Counted from the first letter of the stretch, positions 17,547-27,877 are shown. The stretch is DNA of 64,000 bases from Verrucomicrobiales bacterium (GCA_031256975.1 JAIRPN010000004.1:62001-126000), one strand, 5' to 3'. Program-made: numbers and translations. The notes: generated from the letters alone by a model not told the origin.

Positions 17547-18349
17547 AGCGACCTTCCCAAGGATTTACCATGACCGAACTGCTGGTCACGCTAACCATCA
17601 TCCTGATTCTCGGAGGCCTCGGTTACGGCGGCATAGGCAAGGCTTTGAATCTGGCCCACAAAGCCCGGGAAATCAACGCGGGGCGCAATTTGATCACGGC
17701 TTACCTGGGGTATTCAGCCGACCATGACGGCCAGTACCTACCGGGCATGGATTATACCGTCAATCAACTCACCAAGCCGAATGGCGACAAAATCACCATG
17801 GCACACACCTGCCAGCGTTACGCGTTTCGCCTGGCTCCTTATTTTAATTACGACATCGACAATATCCTGCTGGCCAGCAACAACGCCGATGCCATCAAGA
17901 AAATGAACAACGGCAGCGCCAGCGGCGGCATGTATGATTACTTGGTCAGCGCTTTCCCCTCGTTTGGCATGAATATTTATTTTGTCGGCGGACAAATCGA
18001 CAGCATGGGGCGAAACGCCTACCCTTATGATTGTGCCACCACTCTGGCTTACAATGCCTCGCTCCTGGTGTTTGCCACCGCTGGCAGCAGCGATGGCAAT
18101 ACCAAGGTGGAAGGATTCAATATCCTGACCCCTCCCAACCTGACCAGCGGCAATTGGTCGGGTGTTGCCTGGAAACCGGGGATCGATCCCGGCTCCTACG
18201 GAAATGTGGATGCCCGTTACGGCGGCAAGGCTCTCTGTGCTTTTCTTGATGGCAGCGTGCGTGAACTGAGTATCAACGAGCTGCGTGACATGCAACTTTG
18301 GAGTAAAAACGCCGCCGCGCAAAAGGATCCCAACTACCTGATACCATAA
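17543..18349 (+). CDS. Type IV pilin-like / pseudopilin protein
   Basis: A 268-aa protein with a class III signal peptide. The leader MKRPSQG precedes FTMTELLVTLTIILILGGLGYGGI, the prepilin peptidase site (G/F, with Glu at +5) and the pilin helix. The rest resembles the large family of pseudopilins in Verrucomicrobia and Planctomycetes, which end in an H-x9-DG-like block; here the corresponding part is YGGKALCAFLDGSVREL. It is translationally coupled to the 34-aa gene and followed 3 bp later by the radical SAM gene. It could be secreted or form a short pseudopilus through a machinery encoded elsewhere; the PilB/PilC genes at 35-40 kb are possible partners. Confidence 0.85.
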   Translation: MKRPSQGFTMTELLVTLTIILILGGLGYGGIGKALNLAHKAREINAGRNLITAYLGYSADHDGQYLPGMDYTVNQLTKPNGDKITMAHTCQRYAFRLAPYFNYDIDNILLASNNADAIKKMNNGSASGGMYDYLVSAFPSFGMNIYFVGGQIDSMGRNAYPYDCATTLAYNASLLVFATAGSSDGNTKVEGFNILTPPNLTSGNWSGVAWKPGIDPGSYGNVDARYGGKALCAFLDGSVRELSINELRDMQLWSKNAAAQKDPNYLIP

Positions 18350-18352
18350 TTC

Positions 18353-19795
18353 ATGAATCCGCATTCCCCCGTTTTCTGTCCCTATCACTGGCTGCAGCGC
18401 TTGATGACGTTCTTTAGGAATCGTTCCGTAGACAATTCGTCATCCCGTTGTCCATTCCGCGGTATCACAACAAAGACGGATTCACTCCCCCCTGTGGGTA
18501 GATATTTCGCCAAATCCGGCAGCAACCGCTTATCCGGACTCTTTGATCGCCGTGAACAACGACAACACCTTGGGGCTTCTGCGGAAATGATCCCTGCAGA
18601 CCTTGCGCGCGACCAATGGCGGGAATGGCTGCAACAAAGCTCCAGTAATCAACACCCGGTGGCCCTGTATTTGCACACCCCGTTTTGCCATCATCGTTGT
18701 GCGTTTTGTCCGTTTTACATCAACCGGGCGAGTCCCGGTTACAGCCGGACCTATACCGATCTCCTGTTGCGGGAAATTGCCGGAACTCCAGCCCCCGGCC
18801 GCACCGTCAACTCGGTCTTTTTCGGCGGCGGCACGCCCAGTGACTTGGCAACCGAGGATCTGGTTCGGGTGCTCGAACAATTGCGCAAGCAATGGCAATG
18901 GACGAATGCGACGGAAATAACGGTCGAGGCTCGTATCCGTGGTTTTACCGCAGACAAAGCGCGGATCTGGTGGCAGGCAGGAGTCAACCGTTTTTCCCTC
19001 GGCGTGCAAACCACCGACAGTCAACTGCGCCGCAGCCTGGGACGTCTGGCCGATCGCCGGGAAATTCTCGATACCCTGCAACAGGTGACCGCCGCAACCC
19101 ACGCGCATGTTTCTGTCGACTTGCTGTATGGCTTGCCCGGCCAAACGCCGGAGATGCTGCGGGAAGACATCCGGTTGCTCACCGACGAAACCGCCATTAG
19201 CGGCATTACCTGTTACGAATTGGCTTGTTTCCCGAACAGTCCGATGGCACAGGCTATCAGCCAGGGCCGGCTGCCCGCCTTGCCGGATTCCGGGCAATTG
19301 GCTTCCTTGTATTTTGCCGTTCGGGAGGAATTGGCCGATTCCGGATTCTTTCGCCATTCGCTGGTGCACTGGCACCGCCGGGCCAATGACCGTTGTGTTT
19401 ACAACCGCCACGTCAAAGATGGCGGCGACCTCGTTCCTTATGGTTCGGGAGCAGGTGGCAATATTGGTGACCGGCAGCTCATGCTGAGCCGCACCCTAGA
19501 AGAATACCGTTCGCTTGTTTCCAACGACCAAAAACCGATCACCTTTGCCAGTCGTTTGAACCTGGCGCGGCGGCAAATACAAGCCGGCATCACTTCCGGT
19601 TTTGAAAATATGAGATTGCGCCCGGAATCGTTTGAGATTCTTGGCCGAGACGGTCGCGATTACATGGCAAAAATCCTGGAACAGTGGCGCAAATCAAAAC
19701 TGCTGGATTATGAATGCCAATTGACGCCCGGCGGTGAATTTTGGGCCAAAACAATGGAGAAGAACCTGCTTGCCGCAGCCAGTCATTTTGCCTGA
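18353..19795 (+). CDS. Radical SAM protein of the HemN/HutW (ChuW) class
   Basis: A 480-aa protein. The radical SAM cluster CHHRCAFC (C112, C116, C119) follows ALYLHTPF. Then come VFFGGGTPSDL, FSLGVQTTDSQLRRSLGR and VSVDLLYGLPGQT, all HemN-superfamily blocks. The sequence CAFCPFY after the cluster and the spacing are closest to ChuW/HutW, which in other bacteria opens haem anaerobically by a radical methyl transfer. An N-terminal extension of about 100 residues is not family-typical and contains CP motifs. It starts with ATG 3 bp after the pseudopilin stop. No haem receptor, HutX or HutZ gene is adjacent, so a different porphyrin-like substrate is possible. Confidence 0.8.
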   Translation: MNPHSPVFCPYHWLQRLMTFFRNRSVDNSSSRCPFRGITTKTDSLPPVGRYFAKSGSNRLSGLFDRREQRQHLGASAEMIPADLARDQWREWLQQSSSNQHPVALYLHTPFCHHRCAFCPFYINRASPGYSRTYTDLLLREIAGTPAPGRTVNSVFFGGGTPSDLATEDLVRVLEQLRKQWQWTNATEITVEARIRGFTADKARIWWQAGVNRFSLGVQTTDSQLRRSLGRLADRREILDTLQQVTAATHAHVSVDLLYGLPGQTPEMLREDIRLLTDETAISGITCYELACFPNSPMAQAISQGRLPALPDSGQLASLYFAVREELADSGFFRHSLVHWHRRANDRCVYNRHVKDGGDLVPYGSGAGGNIGDRQLMLSRTLEEYRSLVSNDQKPITFASRLNLARRQIQAGITSGFENMRLRPESFEILGRDGRDYMAKILEQWRKSKLLDYECQLTPGGEFWAKTMEKNLLAAASHFA

Positions 19796-20015
19796 AAACA
19801 GGCACAAAAAATCCCCGCCTGTGCCGTCCAGTGTGTACTTTTAAATCCCAGTAAAACTAGGTGGGACGGCTCGCCTTCGGTCAGCCTTCCAATTTAAAGG
19901 CATGACATCGTGAAGAACGGAGTTGATGTCCCTATTTGATATATCGGTTAAAAGCATTACGACCGTTACTCGAACACCGCAGGGAAATTCTGCAAAATCG
20001 ACTGGTAAAGAACCA

Positions 20016-22301
20016 TCAGGATCTCAGTTCAGCGCCAACTTTCCTGGCGGCTTCGATGATCTGCCGCTCCCAGCCGCTGACATCCTTCTCAGTCAATGTT
20101 CGCTCTTTTGAACGATAAGTCAAGGAATAGGCCAGTGATTTCTTCTCCGCCGACAATTTCTCGCCCTTGGCGTCAATGAACACATCAAAGCATTCCACCT
20201 TCTCCAACTCGCTAACGGCGACCGACTTGATCGCCTTTAGTAACTCATCGTAACTGGTTTTGCGATCAACCACAAAAGCCAGGTCACGTTTCACTGCCGG
20301 ATAATTCGGCAGTAGCTCAAAGCGTTCTGCCTCAGGCTGCTTCAGCGATGGCAGACTCAATTCCGCGGCAAACACCGGCACCTTGATGCCGTGCTTTTTC
20401 AGCTCGCCGTTAGCGACCGCGCCGAACTCTTTCGGCAACTTGAGTTCCGGGAACCTCGCGGTTAGCGACTCCAGGACACCCTTTAATGAGAAATAATCCG
20501 CCTGCAAAGCGGCTTTGTCCCATCCTGCCTGCTGGTCAATACCGGCGCTAACGATAAGCAAGCGGCGTTGCTCGATCAAGCGTCCGCCCTTCACCGTCAT
20601 GTACACCGTGCCGATTTCAAAACCTTTTACTGATTCGGCACCGCGACCCAGGTTTTGTCGCACACAGGGTAACACCGTGGTCAACAAATCACGGCGCAGA
20701 GCTGCGTGATCCACGGTCATAGGATTCACCAGATTCACCGCATCGATCAAACTTTCGTCCTTGGCCAGCAAGCTGTTGGTGGCCATTTCGTAATAACCCC
20801 AATCGCTCAAAGTCTTGGCGATCTCACGTTCACGGTCATATTGCTGGTCGGCCTTGGAACGGGGCGCGACACCCGCTGCGACATGCCCGGCCACCCGGTT
20901 CATGCCCTCGATGCGGGCGATTTCTTCCACCAAATCCACTTCACGGGTCAGGTCAGGACGATAACTTGGTATCTCAAAGCCCTCACCATTGGCGGCTTTC
21001 TTGCACCCCAGCGCGCCGAGAATATCCGCAATGCGCTCATCCGAAACCTGATAGCTCAACAAACGCGGCACTGCGTTGATGCTTAGCGGCACGACGCGAA
21101 GCTGTTCGCTGTTAGCGGCGGTCTGCACAGCCAACTCGGCTTTCTTGGCCCCTGCCACCTGCACCAGCAAATCCGCGGCGCGTTGCATGGCGCGGTTGGT
21201 CGCCACCGGGTCAATGCCACGCTCAAAACGATAGGAAGCATCACTAATCAACGCCAAACGCCGGGAAGTGCGACGCACTGCCGCAGGCGAGAAACGGGCG
21301 CTTTCCAGCAACACACGGGTGGATTTTTCCGTCACACCGCTATGCTCGCCGCCCATCACGCCGGCGATGGCCACCGTTTTTTCGACATCGCTAATGACGA
21401 CATCCTTGTCGTTCAACTCATATTCCTTGCCATCCAAGGCGATGATTTTTTCGCCGTTAGCGGCATAACGGGCAGTAATTTTGTTGCCTTTCAACAAGTC
21501 GGCATCAAACGCGTGCAACGGCTGGCCGAGTTCGAACAACACATAATTGGTCACGTCGACCACGTTGTTGATCGAACGGCAACCTTGCGCTTCCAAGCGT
21601 TCACGCATCCAGGCCGGACTCGGGCCAACCTTCACCTCGGTCAGCAAACGCGCCGTGTAACGCGGGCAAGCCTCGCCATTAGCGGATTCCACCGTGAAAC
21701 TACCGCTAACCGCGAAACCTTCCGGTTTGATTTCCTCGCGTTGTACGGGAGTTGCGCCAAGGGCAATCAATTCACGGGCAATACCTTCGTAACTAAGCAG
21801 ATCGGCACGGTTCGGGGTTACCTCGATCTCGAAAACAGTCTCGCCCTTGAACAATTCACGTAACGGAGTTCCGGGCTTGATATTAGCGTCCAAAATCATC
21901 AATCCCGAGGCATCACCGGCCAATTCCAATTCCTTGGCGGAACAGAGCATGCCGCAGGAAGTAACACCACGCAGCTTGCTTTCCTTGATCTCGAAACCGG
22001 CAGGCATCCTGGCTCCAGGCAACGCCAATGGCACCACGTCCCCTGTCTGAAAGTTGGTCGCACCACAAACGATTTGGCGATTGATACCGCTGCCGTCGTC
22101 GACTTGGCAGACGCTGAGTTTGTCAGCGTTCGGGTGTTTGTCGCGAACCAACACCTTGGCGGCGACGAAATTGTCGAGGGCGAAACCGGTCTTGGCGATG
22201 GATTCCACCTCGGTCCCGCTCATGGTGAGCTTTTCCGCCAATTCCTCGTCGTTCCAGCTCCAGGCACAATATTCACGCAGCCAACTCAATACAATCTTCA
22301 T
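20016..22301 (-). CDS. pheT: Phenylalanyl-tRNA synthetase beta subunit
   Basis: This is the beta chain of the (alpha-beta)2 enzyme that charges tRNA-Phe. It is 761 aa, slightly shorter than the usual 790-800. The N-terminal EMAP/tRNA-binding domain (KVLVRDKHPNADKLSVCQVDDG) is followed by B1-B5 domains (VVDVTNYVLFELGQPLHAFD, GVMGGEHSGV, RRTSRRLALISDASYRFERGID). A C-terminal anticodon-binding fold (FPAVKRDLAFVV-like, here NYPAVKRDLAFVVD) completes it. pheS is not adjacent, which is uncommon since pheST are usually one operon. Eleven TTAGCG/CGCTAA motifs lie within 2.3 kb. Confidence 0.97.
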   Translation of the reverse strand: MKIVLSWLREYCAWSWNDEELAEKLTMSGTEVESIAKTGFALDNFVAAKVLVRDKHPNADKLSVCQVDDGSGINRQIVCGATNFQTGDVVPLALPGARMPAGFEIKESKLRGVTSCGMLCSAKELELAGDASGLMILDANIKPGTPLRELFKGETVFEIEVTPNRADLLSYEGIARELIALGATPVQREEIKPEGFAVSGSFTVESANGEACPRYTARLLTEVKVGPSPAWMRERLEAQGCRSINNVVDVTNYVLFELGQPLHAFDADLLKGNKITARYAANGEKIIALDGKEYELNDKDVVISDVEKTVAIAGVMGGEHSGVTEKSTRVLLESARFSPAAVRRTSRRLALISDASYRFERGIDPVATNRAMQRAADLLVQVAGAKKAELAVQTAANSEQLRVVPLSINAVPRLLSYQVSDERIADILGALGCKKAANGEGFEIPSYRPDLTREVDLVEEIARIEGMNRVAGHVAAGVAPRSKADQQYDREREIAKTLSDWGYYEMATNSLLAKDESLIDAVNLVNPMTVDHAALRRDLLTTVLPCVRQNLGRGAESVKGFEIGTVYMTVKGGRLIEQRRLLIVSAGIDQQAGWDKAALQADYFSLKGVLESLTARFPELKLPKEFGAVANGELKKHGIKVPVFAAELSLPSLKQPEAERFELLPNYPAVKRDLAFVVDRKTSYDELLKAIKSVAVSELEKVECFDVFIDAKGEKLSAEKKSLAYSLTYRSKERTLTEKDVSGWERQIIEAARKVGAELRS

Positions 22302-22365
22302 AAAAGGGTGAGATTAGCCGCTAACGGTGAAATTTCCAGAATGAAAATCGCCGGACGGTGAATCG

Positions 22366-24246
22366 CTAAATCGTCAACTGCTCGCCAAGCTCAACCACGC
22401 GGTTGGCGGGAATCTGGAAGTACTTCGCCGGATCGAGCGCGTTGCGGAACATGAAGCTGAACAGCATCCGCTGCCACAACGGCATCAGCGACTTGCCGGT
22501 AGTTGCCGCTATTAGCGACTGCCTCGACAGGAAATAGCTGGTGGTCATGGTGGCGAAATTCAAATTGCCATCTTCCAGTTTCTGCAAGTCCCACGGAATG
22601 TTCGGCCGTTCACGGAAACCGTAACGCAGCAAAATCTGGTAGAATCCCTCCCCCAGGTCGTGCACCTCAGTGCGGTTGTCGTTCACGTACGGAATCGGCT
22701 GGGTCTGCACGGTGAGAAACACGTTGGTTTTGTGGATGACCTTGTTGTGCTTGTAATTGTGCAGCAGGGAACGCGGCACGGTGCCGGAGTTCGAGGTCAG
22801 GAACACGGCGGTTCCCGCCACGCGCGGCGGTTTGCTGCGGGCGATGTCCTTGATGAAGTGCTCGCTTTCGATCAGGTTGTAGCGCAACAGGCGTGCCAGC
22901 AAATGACGGCCCCGCCGCCAGGTGATGACAATGATGAAGATGGAGACGCCGATGCCCAGCGGCAACGCGCCGCCCGACATGATCTTGGTCGAGTTCGAGG
23001 CGAAGAACATCAGATCAACCAGGAAAAATACGATGCCCAGCGGCAATACGATCCACAACGACCATTTCCACACAACCCGCGCGAGGATGAAAAACAGGAT
23101 GCCGGTGACCAGCATGGTGCCGCTAACCGCGAGGCCGTAGGCATTGGCCAGTTTGCCGGATTCGCCGAAGATCAACACCAGTGCCAGACAGCCGATCATC
23201 AGGAACCAGTTGATCAACGGCATGTAAATCTGCCCGATGGCGTCGGAAGTCTGCTTGATGGTCAGGCGCGGGCTGTAACCGAGCTGGATGGCCTGCGCGG
23301 TCAGCGAGTATGCGCCGCTAATGACCGATTGCGAGGCAATGACCGTCGCCGCAGTCGCCACCACCAGCAACGGAATCACTCCCCACGCCGGGGCCAATTC
23401 GTAAAACACATCGATTTTTTCCGTGCTGTTGCGCGCCAGCAGCAAGGCTCCCTGCCCGAAGTAATTCAACGCCAATCCCGGCAGAACAATAAATAACCAG
23501 CCGCGGCGGATCAGCCTCGCATTGAAATGTCCCATGTCGGCATACAAGGCTTCCGCGCCGGTTAGCGTCAGGAACAACGAACCCAGCACGCCAAAACTGG
23601 TCGCGCCGTGATGCAGCAGGAAATAAATGCCGCTCCAGGGATTGAGCGCGCGCCAGATGTCGGGAAATTTGCAGATATTGTAAATGCCCAGTGCGCCAAG
23701 CACCGCGAACCAGATCAACATGACCGGACCAAAACATATCCCGAGCTTGCTGGTACCGTGGCGTTGCAAATAAAACAAACCGAAGATAATGACTACGGAA
23801 ATCGGCACCACCCAGTGTTTCATGCCGGGATTCAACACGTTTAACCCCTCCACGGCGCTGAGAATGGAAATCGACGGCGTGATCAGCGCGTCGGCATACA
23901 ACAGGCAGGCGCCAAAAATACCGAGCAGAATCAGGATCGCGGTTAGCTTTCCTTCCTTCGGCAGCCCTTGCTTCAGCAACGCTAACAGCGAAAAGGTGCC
24001 GCCTTCCCCGTTATTGTCAGCGCGCAGGATGAAACACAGGTATTTGACCGTGACGACAAAGATCAACGCCCAGAACACCAGCGACAGCACCCCATAAACC
24101 GTGTCTTCATTGATAGGCAGGCTGTTGCTGTAAAAACATTCGCGGAAGGAGTACAGCGGACTGGTGCCGATGTCGCCGTAGACGACACCCAGCACACCGA
24201 TGACACCCAGCAGGGAAACGGAATTTTTCGAGGAATGGTCGGACAT
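22366..24246 (-). CDS. kup: Kup-family potassium uptake protein
   Basis: A 626-aa inner-membrane K+/H+ symporter. The opening LLGVIGVLGVVYGDIGTSPLYSFRECF is the signature of the Kup/HAK/KUP family. About 12 hydrophobic segments follow up to residue 450, then a cytosolic domain of about 170 residues ending at the C-terminus. Length matches the family. It starts with ATG and lies 27 bp after the preceding nuclease-family gene, so the two are probably co-transcribed. Several TTAGCG motifs are present. Confidence 0.96.
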   Translation of the reverse strand: MSDHSSKNSVSLLGVIGVLGVVYGDIGTSPLYSFRECFYSNSLPINEDTVYGVLSLVFWALIFVVTVKYLCFILRADNNGEGGTFSLLALLKQGLPKEGKLTAILILLGIFGACLLYADALITPSISILSAVEGLNVLNPGMKHWVVPISVVIIFGLFYLQRHGTSKLGICFGPVMLIWFAVLGALGIYNICKFPDIWRALNPWSGIYFLLHHGATSFGVLGSLFLTLTGAEALYADMGHFNARLIRRGWLFIVLPGLALNYFGQGALLLARNSTEKIDVFYELAPAWGVIPLLVVATAATVIASQSVISGAYSLTAQAIQLGYSPRLTIKQTSDAIGQIYMPLINWFLMIGCLALVLIFGESGKLANAYGLAVSGTMLVTGILFFILARVVWKWSLWIVLPLGIVFFLVDLMFFASNSTKIMSGGALPLGIGVSIFIIVITWRRGRHLLARLLRYNLIESEHFIKDIARSKPPRVAGTAVFLTSNSGTVPRSLLHNYKHNKVIHKTNVFLTVQTQPIPYVNDNRTEVHDLGEGFYQILLRYGFRERPNIPWDLQKLEDGNLNFATMTTSYFLSRQSLIAATTGKSLMPLWQRMLFSFMFRNALDPAKYFQIPANRVVELGEQLTI

Positions 24247-24273
24247 GCAATTGTGGGCTTTGGGCGTTAGCGC

Positions 24274-24822
24274 TTAGCTTTTGCCACTTTCCTGGTCATC
24301 CTCGTCCTCATCATCGGAGTCTTCGTCATCGTCATCCTCCTCGTCATTAGCGCCGCCAAATAAATCGTCAATATCGCTGTGCTCCATCTTTTCCTTCATC
24401 TCCTCGAGGGTGGCGGAAATATCCACCACCTCGTTCCAGACCTTGGGAGCGACAAAGACCTTTTTCCCAGCCTCCAAGGCGATGGCCAGACAGTCGCTGG
24501 GACGGGCGTCAATCTCGGTGATGCGGGTATGCACCTCGTTTTCCATCTTCAGCGTCAGGCGGGCGTAATAGGTGTCGTTGCGCAAGTCGTTGATTACCAC
24601 GCGCTCCACCGAGATGGAAAAAGCCTTGAAAATCAGCCCGATCAGGTCGTGGGTCAATGGTCGTTCGCGTTTATTTCCCTGTAAAATCAGGGCAATATTG
24701 GTCCCCACCCCGCCATCCACATGAATGCTGAACGCCTTTTCGTCATTGCCCAGAAACACGGCAATGCCCGAGCTGGACGGCACCAACCCCAATATTTTCA
24801 CCTCAACCAACGATTCAGCCAT
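24274..24822 (-). CDS. Bifunctional nuclease family (DUF151) protein with acidic tail
   Basis: A 182-aa protein. Residues 5-135 form the DUF151/BFN domain (VEVKILGLVPSSSGIAVFLG, RPLTHDLIG, INDLRNDTYYARLTL, EIDARPSDCLAIAL), whose plant and mycobacterial members have been reported to act on nucleic acids. The last 35 residues are a nearly unbroken Asp/Glu tail that starts after DDLFGGAN. Such tails can mimic nucleic acid or hold metals or basic partners. It starts with ATG, divergent from ppdK, whose product carries a Lys-rich N-terminal tail. Confidence 0.88.
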   Translation of the reverse strand: MAESLVEVKILGLVPSSSGIAVFLGNDEKAFSIHVDGGVGTNIALILQGNKRERPLTHDLIGLIFKAFSISVERVVINDLRNDTYYARLTLKMENEVHTRITEIDARPSDCLAIALEAGKKVFVAPKVWNEVVDISATLEEMKEKMEHSDIDDLFGGANDEEDDDDEDSDDEDEDDQESGKS

Positions 24823-24960
24823 TGGGTTAATATGGGCAGATCAGCGTCAAAACGCAACAGCAAGCGCTCGTCGTTGTTTCCCCGATCACTATTAGCGTCA
24901 CGCCACGCCTGTCACGTCAGCTAATAACAAGTCGGTCAAAGCATACATTCTCTTTATCGC

Positions 24961-24990
24961 TTGCATAAGCCGGCGGAAATCCCTTTAATA
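24961..24990 (+). promoter_or_regulatory. Candidate promoter of ppdK
   Basis: TTGCAT (24961-24966) and TTAATA (24985-24990) stand 18 bp apart, 25 bp before the ppdK ATG. No Shine-Dalgarno-like sequence is seen before the start, which follows an A/T-rich leader. It is called from consensus resemblance only. Confidence 0.35.
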
Positions 24991-25015
24991 TCCAGCTTAA
25001 ATTTAAACTAATTTT

Positions 25016-27820
25016 ATGGCAAAGAAACCCACTAAGTCTGGAAAAGCTTCCAAGAAGGTGGCCGTGAAAAAAGCGGCTCCCAAGAAGGTTGCTAAGAAAA
25101 CATCATCCGTGAAATCCAAAGCCGGCAAGTTCGTCTACACTTGGGGCGCGAAAAAAGCTGACGGCGACGGCAGCATGAAGGCCCTCCTCGGCGGCAAAGG
25201 CGCCAACCTCGCCGAAATGACCCGCATCGGCCTCCCGGTGCCTCCTGGCTTCACCATCACCACTGAAGTTTGCACCTACTTCTACGACAATAAGAAAACC
25301 TACCCGAAGGTTCTCCAGGCTCAAATTGAAGCTGGCGTGAAGAACATGGAAAAGATCATGGGCACCAAGTTCGGCTCCGTTAGCGGCATGCCGTTGTTAG
25401 TGGCCGTCCGTTCGGGCGCCCGCGACTCGATGCCGGGCATGATGGATACCATCCTGAACCTCGGGTTGAACGACGAAACCGTCATCGCCCTCGCCAACGC
25501 CACCAAGAACGAGCGTTTCGCCTGGGACTGCTACCGCCGCTTCATCCAGATGTACGGCGATGTGGTGCTCGGCGTGCAAAAGCGCGAAGGTGAAGACCAT
25601 GAACCCTTCGAAACCATCATTCACGAATACAAACACGAAGTTTACCACAAAGACATCGCTGACAGCGAATTGACCGCCCAGGACCAGCAACAATTGGTCA
25701 AGCGTTTCAAGGCTCTCGTCAAGGAACGTGTCGGCAAGGATTTCCCGGCTTCACCTTGGGACCAGCTGAAAGGCGCCGTCGGCGCTGTGTTTGGTTCCTG
25801 GATGAACGACCGTGCGATCGTTTATCGCCGCAAATACAATATTCCCTCCGAATGGGGCACCGCGGTCAACGTGCAGGCAATGGTGTTCGGTAATACCGGT
25901 GACAACTCCGGTTCCGGCGTTGCCTTCACCCGCAACCCCGCCAACGGCAACAAAGAATTCTACGGTGAATTCCTCATCAACGCCCAGGGCGAAGACGTGG
26001 TAGCCGGTGTCCGTACCCCGGAACCGGTGGCGAAATTAAAAGCCGCCATGCCGAAGCCTTTTGCTGACCTCGAAAAAGTCCGCCAGACCTTGGAAAAACA
26101 TTTCAAGGACGTGCAGGATTTCGAGTTCACCATTCAGGAAGGCGTGCTTTACATGCTCCAAACCCGTAACGGCAAACGCACCGCGATGGCGGCGTTGAAG
26201 TTCTCGATGGACATGGTGAAGGAAAAACTCATCGACTGGAAGACCGCCATCAAGCGTAATCCGTCCGACCAGCTCGACCAGTTGCTCGCCCCGGTGTTTG
26301 ACCTGGCCGAAGTCAAGAAAGCCAAGGCTCTCGCCGTCGGTCTGCCCGCCGGTCCCGGTGCGGCTTGCGGTAAGATTTACCTCAATGCCGACCGCGCTTC
26401 CGCCGCGGCTGACAAGGGTGAAAAAGTTCTCCTCGTCCGCCTCGAAACCTCGCCTGAAGATCTTCGCGGCATGATCGCCGCCGAAGGTATCCTCACCGCC
26501 CGTGGCGGCGTCAGCTCCCACGCGGCCTTGGTTGCCCGTCAAATGGGCAAGGTCTGCGTTTGCGGCGCTTCCGCCGTGCTCGTGGATTACGACAAGAAGA
26601 CGGTCACCATCAGCGGCGAAACCTTCGCCGAAGGCGATTACCTCAGCATCGACGGCACCACCGGCACCGTTTACGGCGGCCAGATCAAGACCGCTCCGTC
26701 CGAAATCATCACCGGTTTGATCCACGGCGACAAAGCCTCGCAAGCCACCGAGAAGTTCAAGAACTTCCAACAGCTGATGAACTGGTGTTCCAAGGTCACC
26801 AAGCTCGACGTTCGCACGAACGCCGACTCCCCTGACCAAGTGGAAAATGCCATTGCGTTCGGCGCTTCCGGCGTCGGCCTCTGCCGTACCGAGCACATGT
26901 TCTTCGAAGGCGACCGTATCGACTACGTCCGCCAGATGATCCTGGCTGAAAAGAAAGACGATCGTTTGAAGGCCTTGGCGAAGCTGTTGCCGTTCCAACG
27001 TGACGACTTCACCGGCATCTTCAAGGCGTTAAAGGGCCATCCGGCCACCATCCGCCTGCTCGATCCGCCGTTGCATGAATTCCTGCCGCACGATCACTCC
27101 GCGCAAAATGCCCTCGCCCAAAAGCTTGGCATCAGCGTTGACGTCATCTCCAAGCGCGTGGCTGAACTGCACGAGTTCAACCCGATGCTCGGCTTCCGTG
27201 GCTGCCGTCTGCCGGTGGTTTATCCTGAAATCGCCGAAATGCAGGCTCGCGCCATCTTCGAAGCGGCCGCGAATGTGCAAAAAGCCGGTATCAAGGTCAA
27301 ACCCGAAGTCATGGTTCCGCTGGTCGGCTTCAAGAAAGAGCTCGATCTGCAGGTTGCCATCATCCACCGCGTCGCTGCTGAAGTGTCGAAGGAAAAAGGC
27401 GTCAAGCTCACCTACATGGTTGGCACGATGATCGAAGTGCCGCGTGGCGCCCTGACCGCTGACGAAATCGCGCAAACCGCGGAATTTTTCAGCTTCGGCA
27501 CCAACGACTTGACCCAGACTTGCCTCGGCATGAGCCGTGACGATTCCGGTTCGTTCATCCCTGCCTACCAGGAGAACGAAATCATCAAGAAGAACCCCTT
27601 CGCCAGCATCGACCAAACCGGCGTCGGCAAACTCATGGAAATCGCCATTGAGAAAGCCGGCAAGACCCGCAAGGGCATCAAGCTGGGTATCTGCGGCGAA
27701 CACGGTGGCGATCCGGACAGCGTCAAATTCTGTCACAAGATCGGCCTCACCTACGTCAGCTGCTCGCCGTTCCGCGTGCCGATCGCACGCCTGGCAGCCG
27801 CACAAGCCGCTCTGGAATAA
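25016..27820 (+). CDS. ppdK: Pyruvate, phosphate dikinase with Lys-rich N-terminal extension
   Basis: The enzyme reversibly converts pyruvate, ATP and phosphate to PEP, AMP and PPi. The protein is 934 aa, longer than the usual 875-890 because of a tail of about 40 residues. That tail (residues 2-40) consists mostly of Lys, Ala, Pro and Ser ([16 protein letters not shown]) and resembles histone H1-like bacterial tails. The enzyme proper begins KFVYTWG. It shows the nucleotide-grasp domain ([10 protein letters not shown]), the swivelling phosphohistidine [13 protein letters not shown] (His502) and the PEP-binding barrel with [13 protein letters not shown] strong terminator follows. Codon use is that of a highly expressed gene, and only one TTAGCG motif occurs in 2.8 kb. 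Confidence 0.97.
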   Translation: MAKKPTKSGKASKKVAVKKAAPKKVAKKTSSVKSKAGKFVYTWGAKKADGDGSMKALLGGKGANLAEMTRIGLPVPPGFTITTEVCTYFYDNKKTYPKVLQAQIEAGVKNMEKIMGTKFGSVSGMPLLVAVRSGARDSMPGMMDTILNLGLNDETVIALANATKNERFAWDCYRRFIQMYGDVVLGVQKREGEDHEPFETIIHEYKHEVYHKDIADSELTAQDQQQLVKRFKALVKERVGKDFPASPWDQLKGAVGAVFGSWMNDRAIVYRRKYNIPSEWGTAVNVQAMVFGNTGDNSGSGVAFTRNPANGNKEFYGEFLINAQGEDVVAGVRTPEPVAKLKAAMPKPFADLEKVRQTLEKHFKDVQDFEFTIQEGVLYMLQTRNGKRTAMAALKFSMDMVKEKLIDWKTAIKRNPSDQLDQLLAPVFDLAEVKKAKALAVGLPAGPGAACGKIYLNADRASAAADKGEKVLLVRLETSPEDLRGMIAAEGILTARGGVSSHAALVARQMGKVCVCGASAVLVDYDKKTVTISGETFAEGDYLSIDGTTGTVYGGQIKTAPSEIITGLIHGDKASQATEKFKNFQQLMNWCSKVTKLDVRTNADSPDQVENAIAFGASGVGLCRTEHMFFEGDRIDYVRQMILAEKKDDRLKALAKLLPFQRDDFTGIFKALKGHPATIRLLDPPLHEFLPHDHSAQNALAQKLGISVDVISKRVAELHEFNPMLGFRGCRLPVVYPEIAEMQARAIFEAAANVQKAGIKVKPEVMVPLVGFKKELDLQVAIIHRVAAEVSKEKGVKLTYMVGTMIEVPRGALTADEIAQTAEFFSFGTNDLTQTCLGMSRDDSGSFIPAYQENEIIKKNPFASIDQTGVGKLMEIAIEKAGKTRKGIKLGICGEHGGDPDSVKFCHKIGLTYVSCSPFRVPIARLAAAQAALE

Positions 27821-27844
27821 GTTCAGACGCACAAGCGAAATTCA

Positions 27845-27877
27845 AAAGGCGACCTCGCAAGGGGTCGCCTTTTTTAT
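27845..27877 (+). terminator. Intrinsic terminator of ppdK
   Basis: AAAAGGCGACC pairs with GGTCGCCTTTT across a short loop and is followed by further T residues, 25 bp past the ppdK stop. Confidence 0.88.

Noticed and set aside
18353-19795. Calling the radical SAM gene hemN or hemW
   Set aside because: The CHHRCAFCPFY block and later spacing fit ChuW/HutW better, and the long N-terminal extension fits none of them well.
16108-19795. Calling the cluster a complete haem-uptake island
   Set aside because: No TonB-dependent receptor, ABC transporter, HutX or HutZ gene is present.
19796-19830. Terminator after the HutW-like gene
   Set aside because: Two alternative short stems exist, but neither is followed by a T run.
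26036-26998. 320-codon open frame opposite ppdK
   Set aside because: Shadow of a highly conserved gene with strong codon bias.
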